A DNA stretch of 64,000 bases, taken from contig NZ_CP073089.1 of assembly GCF_018137945.1 (NCBI RefSeq), forward strand, positions 1,426,001 through 1,490,000. The letters are read 5' to 3'. Under the pieces are notes generated by a model. It searched no databases. It was given only the letters and a program-made list of their open reading frames with translations, and was not told where the DNA came from. The position numbers and the translations under genes were made by a program. The stretch comes from Brevibacterium sp. W7.2 (GTDB taxonomy: Bacteria; Actinomycetota; Actinomycetes; Actinomycetales; Brevibacteriaceae). Of this stretch, positions 1 through 8,559 are shown piece after piece (position 1 is the stretch's first letter; every line of letters begins with the position of its first letter).

Positions 1-120
1 GGCGGCCGGGCGGGCTCAGTCTGCTGACGAACCGCGCCGAGGCGGTCGCCGGTTGAGTGCTCATGGAACGATTCTCACATGTGAGCCCCCTGGGCCGGGT
101 GTGAACGGTATGTTAATGCC
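1..120 (+). promoter_or_regulatory. Upstream region of the zinc metallopeptidase gene, with a perfect palindrome
   Basis: No gene is visible. A perfect 12-bp palindrome, CTCACATGTGAG, lies at 74-85. A -10-like hexamer TATGTT at 109-114 ends 6 bases before the ATG at 121, the spacing expected for a leaderless actinobacterial transcript, so the palindrome would sit about where an operator would. A copy of the iterated decamer CGCCGAGGCG lies at 35-44. Function is inferred only from position. Confidence 0.4.
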
Positions 121-999
121 ATGACCTTCAATCCGAATGCTGACATCAGCTCGAACCGGACGAGTCGTCGCGGACGCAACACGGCGATCGCCGGCGGCGG
201 TGTCGGAGTCATCGGCCTCCTCGTCTTCCTCGTCGGGCCTCTCCTCGGCGTCGACCTCAGCGGGTTCATCGACGATCCCGCGCTCGAGAGCGGCGGCGGA
301 GGGAACATCTCCAACGAAGCCGCGATGGCCCAATGCGACACCGGCGCCGATGCCAACAAGTCGACCGACTGCCGGATGGCCGGGGCCCAGGTCGTCCTCG
401 ACGACTACTGGTCGCAGCAGGTCGAGGGATACACGCCGCCGCAGATGACGATCGTCGACGGGCAGACGTCGACGCAGTGCGGCACCGCCTCGAACGCCGT
501 CGGTCCCTTCTACTGCCCGCCCGAGCAGGGCGTCTACATCGACCCGACGTTCTTCGGCGTGATGCGCGATCGCTTCGGCGCCTCCGCCGACGAGCTCGCC
601 CAGCTCTACATCGTCGGCCACGAGTGGGGTCACCACATCCAGAACATCACCGGGACGATGGACCGGTACCCCAACAACGGCACCGGCCCCGAGAGCAACG
701 GCGTGCGCACCGAACTCCAGGCCGACTGCTACGCCGGGGCCTGGCTCGGCGACGTCACGACCCTCACCGACGACAACGGCACCCCGTACCTCGAGCCGCC
801 GACGCAGACGCAGATCGACGACGCCCTCAACGCCGCCTTCGTCGTCGGCGACGACTACATCCAGGGGCAGTCGGGCATGGTCAACCCCGAGAGCTTCACC
901 CACGGGACGAGCGAACAGCGCCAGCGGTGGTTCACCGACGGCTACAACAAGGGCCTCGGCAGCTGCGACGCCTTCGCCGTGCCCGGCAGCCAGCTCTGA
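121..999 (+). CDS. Neutral zinc metallopeptidase (YpfJ/Zn_peptidase family), membrane-anchored
   Basis: Predicted 292-aa protein of the neutral zinc metallopeptidase family. A single hydrophobic segment at about residues 20-43, preceded by arginines, should anchor it with the catalytic part outside the membrane. The zinc site HEWGHH begins at residue 167, and the downstream family motif ELQADC, which carries the third ligand region, is at about residue 199. Several cysteine pairs flank the active site, consistent with an exported domain. The natural substrate of this family is unknown. No clear Shine-Dalgarno precedes the ATG and a -10-like TATGTT ends 6 bases upstream, so the mRNA may be leaderless. 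The gene stands alone, 149 bases before the next gene. Confidence 0.88.
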   Translation: MTFNPNADISSNRTSRRGRNTAIAGGGVGVIGLLVFLVGPLLGVDLSGFIDDPALESGGGGNISNEAAMAQCDTGADANKSTDCRMAGAQVVLDDYWSQQVEGYTPPQMTIVDGQTSTQCGTASNAVGPFYCPPEQGVYIDPTFFGVMRDRFGASADELAQLYIVGHEWGHHIQNITGTMDRYPNNGTGPESNGVRTELQADCYAGAWLGDVTTLTDDNGTPYLEPPTQTQIDDALNAAFVVGDDYIQGQSGMVNPESFTHGTSEQRQRWFTDGYNKGLGSCDAFAVPGSQL

Positions 1000-1148
1000 G
1001 GCGAGGCGGCTCTGAACCTACCAGCTCTCAGGCAGTCTGCTATGAACCAACCGGCTCCGAGGCAGCCGTGAGCGCCCCTTCCCCAGTTATCCATACCGTG
1101 ATATGAATTACTGGTCGGCTTCACCTCGCGCATCGATCAAGGACGATC

Positions 1149-3128
1149 ATGTCTCACCTCTTTCCCCATCTCTTCGAACCCATCACCCTCGGGTCACGGA
1201 CCATCCGAAACCGCATCGTCTCATCCGGCCATGACACGGTCCTCGACGACCACGGGCAGATCGGCCCCGACCTCGTCGCCTACCACGAGGCGAGGGCCCG
1301 CGGCGGCTGCGGACTCATCGTCCTCCAAGTCTCCGGAGTCCACGAGACCGCGCGGTACACCAACCACGTCCTCATGGCCACCGACGACTCCGCGATCCCC
1401 GGTTACCGCGCCGTCGCCGAGGCGGTCCACCGGCACGGCGGAACGATCTTCGCCCAGCTCTTCCACCCCGGGCGCGAAGTCATGGAGGGTCAGGACGGCA
1501 TGGCACCACGAGCCGTCGCACCGAGCGACGCACCGCAGGAGCGCTTCAAGGTCGTGCCCGAGGCGCTGAGCACCGCGGAGGTGAGAGACATCATCGCCGG
1601 ATACGCGAGCTCGGCGGCGCGCATCGCCGGAAGCGGCATCGATGGCGTCGAGATCGTCGCGAGCCACGGCTACCTGCCCATCCAGTTCGTCAACCCGCGG
1701 ATCAACACCCGCACCGACGACTACGGCGGCAGCCCCGAGAATCGCCGCCGCTTCCTCACCGAGGTCGTCGCCGGCGTCCGCGCCGCCGTCGGTCCCGACA
1801 TCGTCGTGGGCCTGCGCATCTCGGGGGAGGAGAAGACCGAGGACGGCCTCGTCGCCGGAGAGATCCTCGACCTCATCGGCCACCTCGACGAGCAGGGCGC
1901 CCTCGACTACTTCTCCGTCACCGCCGGCGACTCCTCGACGCTCCAGGGCGCCGTCCACATCGTGCCGTCGATGCAGATCGAACCCGGCTATGCGACGTCC
2001 CTCTCGGCGCGGGTGAAGAAGGTCACCGACCTGCCCGTCATGGTCGCCGGCCGCATCAACCAGCCCCATGAGGCCGAATCCGCGATCGCCGAGGGCCGCA
2101 CCGATATGGCGATCATGACCCGGGCGATGATCTGCGACCCCGACCTCGCCGAGAAGTCCGCCCGAGACGCCGTCGACGAGATCCGCGCATGCATCGGCTG
2201 CAACCAGGCGTGCATCGGCCACTTCCAGATGGGCGTGCCGATCTCGTGCATCCAGCACCCCGAAACCGGCCGCGAACTCACCTTCCTGCCCCGCCCGCAC
2301 GTCCGGCGGCCGCGCCGCGTCCTCGTCATCGGCGGGGGACCGGGCGGACTCAAGGCCGCCGCGGTCGCCGCCGAACAGGGCGATGACGTCGTCCTCTGCG
2401 AAGCCGAGCCCCACCTCGGCGGGGCGGTGCTGCTCGCCCAGACCCTGCCCTATCGCGCGGAGTTCGGCGGGGCGGCGACGAACCTGTCCGCCGAGGCGGC
2501 CCGGGCCGGGGCCGAACTGCGCACTTCGACGCCGGTGACCCAGGAGATCCTCGCCGAGGTGGCCCCCGACCATGTCATCGTCGCCACCGGGGCGGTCGAG
2601 CGGATGCCCACCCTCGAGATCGCCGATGACGCCCTCGTCATCGGGGCCCGCGAGTACCTCAGTGAGCAGCCGCGGTTGCCGGCCGGACGCATCCTCGTCG
2701 CGGACTGGAAGGGCGACTGGATCGGGCTCGGGATCGCGCTCAGGCTCGCGGAGTCCGGGCATCTCGTCACGCTGGCCACGGCCGCGAACTTCGCCGGCGC
2801 CGCGATCCAGCAGTACACCCGCACCCTGCTCGTCTCCCAGGCGCTGCGGGTCGGGGTGGAGTTCCTGGGCGACGCCCGCCTCGTCGGCGTCGATGAGGAC
2901 ACCGGATACCTCCAGTCGACGCTGTGCGAGATCGTCCACGAAGTCGACGGGGTCGCGGCGACGATCGTGTCCGCAGCTCCCCGGGCGGCGGTGCCCGACC
3001 TCGACTTCGGACCGGCGAGCGTCGAGGTCATCGGGGACGCCCGGGCGCCGCGGACGGTCGAGGAGGCCGTGTACGAGGGACTTGTCGCCGCGAAGAACCT
3101 CGCGCAGACTGCGGCGGCGAGCGCATGA
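1149..3128 (+). CDS. FMN/FAD iron-sulfur oxidoreductase of the 2,4-dienoyl-CoA reductase / trimethylamine dehydrogenase type
   Basis: A 659-aa two-part flavoenzyme. The N-terminal half (about residues 5-335) is an Old Yellow Enzyme TIM barrel that would bind FMN. A C-x2-C-x3-C-x11-C motif at residues 348-367 is the 4Fe-4S site of the 2,4-dienoyl-CoA reductase/trimethylamine dehydrogenase family. The C-terminal half starts with a Rossmann motif GGGPGG at about residue 392 and would bind FAD and NAD(P)H. The substrate cannot be told from sequence: unsaturated acyl-CoA, an N-methyl compound or another enone are all possible. Start chosen at the ATG with AAGGA upstream. The stop overlaps the start of the next gene, a TetR regulator, which probably controls this gene. 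Confidence 0.88.
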   Translation: MSHLFPHLFEPITLGSRTIRNRIVSSGHDTVLDDHGQIGPDLVAYHEARARGGCGLIVLQVSGVHETARYTNHVLMATDDSAIPGYRAVAEAVHRHGGTIFAQLFHPGREVMEGQDGMAPRAVAPSDAPQERFKVVPEALSTAEVRDIIAGYASSAARIAGSGIDGVEIVASHGYLPIQFVNPRINTRTDDYGGSPENRRRFLTEVVAGVRAAVGPDIVVGLRISGEEKTEDGLVAGEILDLIGHLDEQGALDYFSVTAGDSSTLQGAVHIVPSMQIEPGYATSLSARVKKVTDLPVMVAGRINQPHEAESAIAEGRTDMAIMTRAMICDPDLAEKSARDAVDEIRACIGCNQACIGHFQMGVPISCIQHPETGRELTFLPRPHVRRPRRVLVIGGGPGGLKAAAVAAEQGDDVVLCEAEPHLGGAVLLAQTLPYRAEFGGAATNLSAEAARAGAELRTSTPVTQEILAEVAPDHVIVATGAVERMPTLEIADDALVIGAREYLSEQPRLPAGRILVADWKGDWIGLGIALRLAESGHLVTLATAANFAGAAIQQYTRTLLVSQALRVGVEFLGDARLVGVDEDTGYLQSTLCEIVHEVDGVAATIVSAAPRAAVPDLDFGPASVEVIGDARAPRTVEEAVYEGLVAAKNLAQTAAASA

Positions 3129-3760
3129 GCCCGCGCCCCCAGCTCGATCCGACAGCGGTCGCCGCGAGACGGACGGCGATCCTCGAGGCGACGATCGCCG
3201 AGATCGTCCGGCGCGGACCCGACGCCGTCCGGCTCAAGGACGTCGCCGCAGCGGCCGGAGTGTCCGTCGGCACGGTCCAGTACTACTTCGCGAACCGCGA
3301 CGATCTCCTTCTCGAGGCGCTGTCGTCGCACAGCCGCTCGGTCATCGACGCGATCGAGCGCCTCGCCCGCGTCGACGGGAGCGCGTGGGATCGCCTGCGG
3401 GCGACGTTCGCCGCGGTCCCGACCGTCGAGTCGTATGAGCACCGGGCGATCGTGTGGGTCGAACTCGTTGCGGCCGCCCGCCGGAACCGGATCCTCGAGC
3501 AGTCCGTCGCCGAGGTGTTCGCCCGCTGGCGGGCGCACTTCCGTTCCCTCATCGACCTCGGCATCGCCGAGGGAAGCCTGACACCCCAGGCCGACACCAG
3601 CCTCATCGTCGACACGCTCATCGCCCAGATCGACGGTTTCGACCTCGCGATCGCCGCCGGCCGGGAGGGCCTCACCCCCGACCAGATCAGCGTGACCCTC
3701 GAAGCGACGGCCGCCGCCCTGCTGAGGGTCGATTCGACCGCAGTGACACGGCGTCCCTGA
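3125..3760 (+). CDS. TetR family transcriptional regulator
   Basis: A 211-aa TetR-type repressor. The N-terminal helix-turn-helix is at about residues 30-58 (VAAAAGVSVGTVQYYFANRD), followed by an all-helical ligand-binding domain. The ATG overlaps the stop of the upstream flavoenzyme (ATGA), which implies translational coupling and suggests it senses that enzyme's substrate or product. A longer open frame continues upstream inside the flavoenzyme gene but lacks a sensible start, and TetR homology begins shortly after this ATG. It converges on the AAA+ gene with only 18 bases between the stops. Confidence 0.9.
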   Translation: MSPRPQLDPTAVAARRTAILEATIAEIVRRGPDAVRLKDVAAAAGVSVGTVQYYFANRDDLLLEALSSHSRSVIDAIERLARVDGSAWDRLRATFAAVPTVESYEHRAIVWVELVAAARRNRILEQSVAEVFARWRAHFRSLIDLGIAEGSLTPQADTSLIVDTLIAQIDGFDLAIAAGREGLTPDQISVTLEATAAALLRVDSTAVTRRP

Positions 3761-3778
3761 CCGCGGGCACCCGCGTGC

Positions 3779-5074
3779 TCAGAGCCTCGCGATGGTCTGG
3801 ACGTCGTCGCGGAACTCGCGGACCGTCTCCTCGGACACCGTGGCCCGGGTCGCGCGGAGCGCCTCGAGGTAGTTCTCCGTCGTCAGCACGTCCGAACGCG
3901 CGTCGATGGGCACCTGGTCCTTGCCGAGCGACGCCGCCAGCGCCTCCTGGGAGGCGCGTCTGGCCGCATACTCGATGTCGGCCGGGGTGAGCCCGGAGCT
4001 CGCATCGACGAGGGCATCGACATCGATGTCGGCGATGACATGATCGGGAATGTACCGGCTCCAGATCGCATGGCGCGCCGTCTCGTCGGGCAGGCCGATC
4101 GGGATGACGTAGTCGAAGCGGCCGTGCCGGAGGAACGCGGCGTCGAGGGCGCGGACGAAGTTCGTCGCACAGATGAGCAGCCGCCCCTCCCGATCCCGGA
4201 ACTCCGCAACCTGCTTGAGCAGCTCGTTCGTCACGCCCTGCGTCGGCGACGGCGGTTCCCCGCCGCGCTTCGACGCGATCTCCTCGACCTCGTCGATGAA
4301 GACGACGGCATGCTCGAGCTCGCCGATCTGCTCGAACGAGGACCGCAGCCCCGCGGCCACGCCGCCGGGCTCCCCGGACAGCCGGGAGGGGAAGAGCTCG
4401 ACGAACGGCCAGTCGAGGCGGGAGGCCACGGCCTTCGCGAACGTCGTCTTGCCGGTGCCCGGGGGGCCGAAGAGCATGACCGCGCGCGGCGGGACGACAC
4501 CGAAATGATCCGCGAGGTCCGGTTCGGCCAGGGGCACGACGAGGCGGTCTTCGAGCATGTCCTTCTCCTGCTGCATCCCGCTCACCGCGTCCCACAGGTG
4601 ACGGGGCAGGATCCGCCCGCCGACGCTGCGGAGCAGATCGAGTTCGCGCCGCTGCACGGGCATCTGCCGCTCGAGGTACCGCAGCTGCGAGCGCACCTGG
4701 AAGCCGTTGGACTCCAGGCCGGCGAACGCCGGGGACTCCTCGGGCACGAGGATCGACAGCTTGCCGAGGCCCAGCGGCATGAAATGGCGTTCGAGCGCAT
4801 CGAGGAGACCCGCCTCGGCGGCATCGGTCTGCTCCACCTCGGCGAGGACATGGAAGAAGACGATCCACCCCTGCGCATGCGCGGCCCGGCCGACCGCGGC
4901 CCCGACGATCTCCTCACCCTGGACGGCGACGACGGCATGGTCGTTCTGGCAGGAGGCGATGACCTCGGGCAGGGAGTAGACGGGTGCGGACGTCGAGGAC
5001 TGCGCGGACTCCCAGAGACGGACGATCCCGTCGAGGTCGTCGTCGTGGAAGTCGCGGATGCGGGTGCGGCTCAT
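3779..5074 (-). CDS. GNAT-like domain fused to an AAA+ ATPase
   Basis: A 431-aa protein with two domains. Residues 1 to about 140 look like a GNAT acyltransferase fold (RIRDFHDDDLDGIVRLWE at the start and the strand-helix order of the family), but the acetyl-CoA loop R/Q-x-x-G-x-G/A is not recognisable, so it may bind rather than transfer. Residues about 160-431 are a CDC48/FtsH-like AAA+ module: Walker A GPPGTGKT at about residue 201, Walker B VVFIDEVEEIA, and an RHGRFD box like the RPGRxD of the second region of homology. Start set at the ATG at 5074, preceded by AAGGAG. No protease or partner gene is adjacent. Role unknown; ATP-driven remodelling under control of the N-terminal sensor is an inference. 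Confidence 0.8.
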   Translation of the reverse strand: MSRTRIRDFHDDDLDGIVRLWESAQSSTSAPVYSLPEVIASCQNDHAVVAVQGEEIVGAAVGRAAHAQGWIVFFHVLAEVEQTDAAEAGLLDALERHFMPLGLGKLSILVPEESPAFAGLESNGFQVRSQLRYLERQMPVQRRELDLLRSVGGRILPRHLWDAVSGMQQEKDMLEDRLVVPLAEPDLADHFGVVPPRAVMLFGPPGTGKTTFAKAVASRLDWPFVELFPSRLSGEPGGVAAGLRSSFEQIGELEHAVVFIDEVEEIASKRGGEPPSPTQGVTNELLKQVAEFRDREGRLLICATNFVRALDAAFLRHGRFDYVIPIGLPDETARHAIWSRYIPDHVIADIDVDALVDASSGLTPADIEYAARRASQEALAASLGKDQVPIDARSDVLTTENYLEALRATRATVSEETVREFRDDVQTIARL

Positions 5075-5210
5075 CGAACTCTCCTTCGGTGGGTGTCGCA
5101 CGGGGCGTGTGCACAGCCTATGTGATCTGCATCTCAGCTCACCAGCCCGGGCCGCGGCGCACCCCGAGCCGGTGCCGCGAGGAGAGGGTGCTCAGCGGTA
5201 TCCTTGTGGC

Positions 5211-6134
5211 ATGGCGATTCTCGGGGACAGTGCGGCGGGCGCCGCAATCGATGCGTTCGGTACCGTCGGCACGGCAATGGTGACTCCGTTCAAGGACGAC
5301 GGAAGCATCGACTGGGCCGGCGTGGAGAAGGTCGCCGATCACCTCGTGAGCCTCGGCAACGACATGCTCGTCGTCTCCGGCACGACGGGGGAGTCCCCGA
5401 CGACGACCGACGAGGAGAAGATCGAGCTCCTGCGCGTCGTCCGCGGCGCGGTGGGCACCCGCGCGAAGCTCATCGCCGGCACCGGGAACAATGTCACCGC
5501 CCACACTGTTGACTTGAGCAGGCGATCGGCGGAAGCCGGGGCCGACGGCCTCCTCGTCGTCACCCCCTACTACTCGAAGCCGACGCAGGCGGCGATCGCC
5601 GCCCACATGCGGGAGGCGGCGGACTCCACCGACCTGCCCGTCATGCTCTACGACATCCCGGGCCGGTCGGGAGTCCCGATCGACACGGACACGCTCATCG
5701 GCCTCGGCGAGCATCCGAACATCCTCGCGGTCAAGGACGCCAAGGGCGACCTCTTCGCCTCCTCCCAGGTGATGGCCGCCTCGCCGCTGGCCTACTACTC
5801 GGGCGAGGACGCGCTCAACCTGCCGCTGCTCGCGATCGGCGCGGTCGGGATCGTCTCCGTCGCCGGTCACGTGTGCACCGACCGCTTCGCTCCGATGGTC
5901 GCCGCGGTCGCCGCGAACGACCTCGACACCGCACGCCGACTCAGCACCGAGTCGGCCGGCATCGTCGATGCCCTCATGAACCACATGCCGGGAGTCCTCT
6001 CGGCGAAGGCCGCACTGCAGGCCCAAGGAATACTTGACAACCGCGGTACCCGGATGCCGCTGCTCCCAGCAGATGAGGAGCAGACGGCGTTCGTCACCGC
6101 CCAACTGACCAGGAGTGGTTACCTCAGTGAATAA
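5211..6134 (+). CDS. dapA: 4-hydroxy-tetrahydrodipicolinate synthase
   Basis: A 307-aa enzyme condensing pyruvate with aspartate semialdehyde in the diaminopimelate/lysine pathway in the cytoplasm. Family motifs are clear: GTTGESPT near the N terminus, Tyr147 in MLYDIPGR and the Schiff-base Lys175 in AVKDAKGD. Length is normal for the family. The open frame extends 51 codons upstream, but the ATG at 5211 gives the usual N terminus. The stop overlaps the start of RNase J, and the dapA-rnj pair is conserved across actinobacteria. dapF lies about 20 kb downstream. Confidence 0.97.
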   Translation: MAILGDSAAGAAIDAFGTVGTAMVTPFKDDGSIDWAGVEKVADHLVSLGNDMLVVSGTTGESPTTTDEEKIELLRVVRGAVGTRAKLIAGTGNNVTAHTVDLSRRSAEAGADGLLVVTPYYSKPTQAAIAAHMREAADSTDLPVMLYDIPGRSGVPIDTDTLIGLGEHPNILAVKDAKGDLFASSQVMAASPLAYYSGEDALNLPLLAIGAVGIVSVAGHVCTDRFAPMVAAVAANDLDTARRLSTESAGIVDALMNHMPGVLSAKAALQAQGILDNRGTRMPLLPADEEQTAFVTAQLTRSGYLSE

Positions 6135-7815
6135 TGCATTGACCCAAGAACTCGCGCTGCCGCCGAAGATGGATCCGGAAGCCGTCCGGATCGTCGCCCT
6201 CGGCGGCCTCGGCGAGGTCGGGCGCAACATGACCGTGTTCGAATACCACGGCAAGATCCTCATCGTCGACGCCGGCGTCCTCTTCCCCGAGGAGGAGCAG
6301 CCCGGTGTCGACCTCATCCTCCCCGATTTCTCCTACCTCGACGACCGCCTCGACGACATCGTCGGCCTCGTCCTCACCCACGGCCACGAAGACCACATCG
6401 GCGCCGTGCCCTACCTCCTCAAGCGCAAGCCCGACATCCCGATCCTCGGATCGAAGCTGACGATCGCCCTCATCGAGGCGAAGCTCAAGGAGCACCGCAT
6501 CAAGGCGGTCACCCGCGTCGTCAAGGCCGGTGACACGGACCAGCTCGGTCCCTTCGACCTCGAGTTCGTCGCCGTCAACCATTCGATCCCCGACGCGCTC
6601 GCCGTCTTCATCCGCACCGGCGCCGGCAACATCCTCCACACCGGCGACTTCAAGATGGACCAGCTCCCGCTCGACGGTCGGATCACGGACCTCCGTGCCT
6701 TCGCCCGCCTCGGCGAGGAGGGCGTCGACCTCTTCATGACGGACTCGACGAACGCCGAGGTGCCCGGCTTCACGGCGCTTGAGAAGGACATCGGTCCCGT
6801 CCTCGAAAACCTCTTCGGCCACGCCGAGCGCCGCATCATCGTCGCGTCGTTCTCCTCCCACGTCCACCGCGTCCAGCAGGTCCTCGACGCCGCGAGCGCG
6901 CACGGTCGCAAGGTCGCCCTCGTCGGCCGGTCGATGGTGCGCAACATGAAGATCGCCGCGGACCTCGGCTACCTCCACGTGCCCCAGGGCGTCCTCATCG
7001 ACATCAAGGACGTCGACGACCTGCCCGATGACCAGGTCGTCCTCATGTGCACCGGGTCCCAGGGCGAGCCGATGGCCGCGCTGTCGCGGATGGCCAACCG
7101 CAACCACCGCATCGAGGTCGGCGACGGCGACACCGTCATCCTCGCGTCCTCGCTCATCCCCGGCAACGAGAACTCCGTGTTCAAGGTCATCAACGGCCTG
7201 ATGAAGCTCGGCGCGAAAGTGATCTCGAAGGCCGATGCGAAGGTCCACGTCTCCGGTCACGCGTCCGGCGGCGAGCTCCTCTACTGCTACAACATCGTCC
7301 AGCCCCGCGGTGTCATGCCCGTGCACGGCGAATGGCGGCACCTGCTCGCCAATGCCCGCCACGCCGAGGCGACCGGAGTCGATCCCGACAACATCGTCCT
7401 CGCCGACGACGGCTGGGTCGTCGACCTCAAGGACGGCCACGCCGAGGTGGTCGGGGCCGTGGACTGCAACTACGTCTTCGTCGACGGCTCCTCCGTCGGT
7501 GAGATCACCGAGGCGGACCTCAAGGACCGTCTCGTCCTCGCCGGTGAGGGCTTCGTGACGATCTTCCTCGCCGTCGACAGCCAGACGAAGACCGTCATCG
7601 CCGGCCCGGAGATCCACGCCCGCGGCGTCGCCGAGTCCGACGACGTCTTCGACTCGATCATCCCGAAGGTGACGAAGGCGATCGAAGAGGCGCTCGAGTC
7701 CGGCACGACCGACCAGTACCAGCTGCAGCAGGTCGTCCGCCGCACCGTCGGCCGCTGGGTGTCCTCGAAGCTTCGCCGCAAGCCGATGATCGTCCCGATG
7801 GTCGTCATCGTCTGA
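6127..7815 (+). CDS. rnj: Ribonuclease J
   Basis: A 562-aa metallo-beta-lactamase/beta-CASP nuclease with 5'-exo- and endoribonuclease activity in RNA maturation and decay. The metal-binding HGHEDHIG motif lies at about residue 80, and the beta-CASP region and C-terminal domain are complete. The preferred start is the GTG at 6127, which overlaps the dapA stop (GTGAATAA) and has AGGAG 11 bases upstream. A GTG at 6115 is in frame, but the AGGAG would then overlap it. Translation is probably coupled to dapA. Confidence 0.95.
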   Translation: MNNALTQELALPPKMDPEAVRIVALGGLGEVGRNMTVFEYHGKILIVDAGVLFPEEEQPGVDLILPDFSYLDDRLDDIVGLVLTHGHEDHIGAVPYLLKRKPDIPILGSKLTIALIEAKLKEHRIKAVTRVVKAGDTDQLGPFDLEFVAVNHSIPDALAVFIRTGAGNILHTGDFKMDQLPLDGRITDLRAFARLGEEGVDLFMTDSTNAEVPGFTALEKDIGPVLENLFGHAERRIIVASFSSHVHRVQQVLDAASAHGRKVALVGRSMVRNMKIAADLGYLHVPQGVLIDIKDVDDLPDDQVVLMCTGSQGEPMAALSRMANRNHRIEVGDGDTVILASSLIPGNENSVFKVINGLMKLGAKVISKADAKVHVSGHASGGELLYCYNIVQPRGVMPVHGEWRHLLANARHAEATGVDPDNIVLADDGWVVDLKDGHAEVVGAVDCNYVFVDGSSVGEITEADLKDRLVLAGEGFVTIFLAVDSQTKTVIAGPEIHARGVAESDDVFDSIIPKVTKAIEEALESGTTDQYQLQQVVRRTVGRWVSSKLRRKPMIVPMVVIV

Positions 7816-7842
7816 GACTCTGTGCCCTGAGTCCACCGTGAG

Positions 7843-7903
7843 AGCGCGGTGAGCCGAGATCAGCGAGGTGCTCTGCACCGCGCCGGAATCGGTTCACCGC
7901 GCT
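7843..7903 (+). terminator. Long inverted repeat after RNase J, probable terminator
   Basis: Two arms of about 15 bases (7843-7857 and 7889-7903, two mismatches) can pair across a 31-base loop. The arms carry the GCGGTGAnCCGA element that recurs in the hairpins at 13475 and 16161. It starts 28 bases after the rnj stop and has no T-run. Termination is inferred from position. Confidence 0.4.
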
Positions 7904-8520
7904 TTCGCTGTCCAGAACGACCTGAAGTCAGTGCCCGTCCCGATGACACCCGGGCCGCAGTGAGTTCCGGACGCAGAGTGTCGATTTCGGACTCGATCAT
8001 CGACACTCTGCGTCCGGAGGACAGTGCCGCGGGGCGTTCGAAGCGTCGGTTCAGCGCGTATTTGTCGTTTCACCGCTTATTTGCCGTATCAGGGCGTCGG
8101 TGCAAGGGGCGGTCGGGCGTGCGGCGCCGCGCTGGGGTGGTTGCGGGCGGTCGCGGCCGAGTCGAGGTCGTTCTGGACAGATTTCAGCGCGTTTTCTCTG
8201 TCCAAAGTGCCCTGAAGTCGGTGGCTCAGCCTTGCAGCACCCGAGCCATAGTGAGTTCCGGACGCAGAGTGTCGATCTCGGACTCGATCATCGACACTCT
8301 GCGTCCGGGAAACGGCGTCGCGGGGCGATCGAAGCGTCCGTTCGGCGCGTAAGTGTCGGGTCACTGCGTAATTGTCGCCCCAGTGCGTCGGTGCGCGTGG
8401 CGGACGGGCGTGCGGCGCCCTGCTGGGGTGGTTGCGGGCTGGTCGCGGCCGAGTCGAGGTCGTTCTGGACAGATTTCGGCGCGTTTTCTCTGTCCAGAAC
8501 GACCTGAAGTCGGTGTCCCA
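7897..8520 (+). repeat. Tandem copies of a 290-bp interspersed repeat with two hairpins
   Basis: Two and a fraction copies, period about 290-292 bases, fill the gap between rnj and the lactate permease gene; no credible gene lies here. Each unit carries hairpin A, built on TTCTGGACAGA and TCTGTCCAGAA (perfect at 8463-8473/8489-8499, degraded at 8171-8206), and hairpin B with 19-base perfect arms beginning CCGGACGCAGAGTG (7967-7985/7999-8017 and 8258-8276/8290-8308). Between them lie conserved segments ending in a GTTCACnGCGTA-like motif. A third, more diverged copy lies at 13550-13868 in the same orientation. No transposase is inside; it resembles a non-autonomous or REP-like element. Confidence 0.8.
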
Positions 8521-8559
8521 GCCGGAAGTCGCTCCCGGGGAAACCGGCCCGCCAACCCC

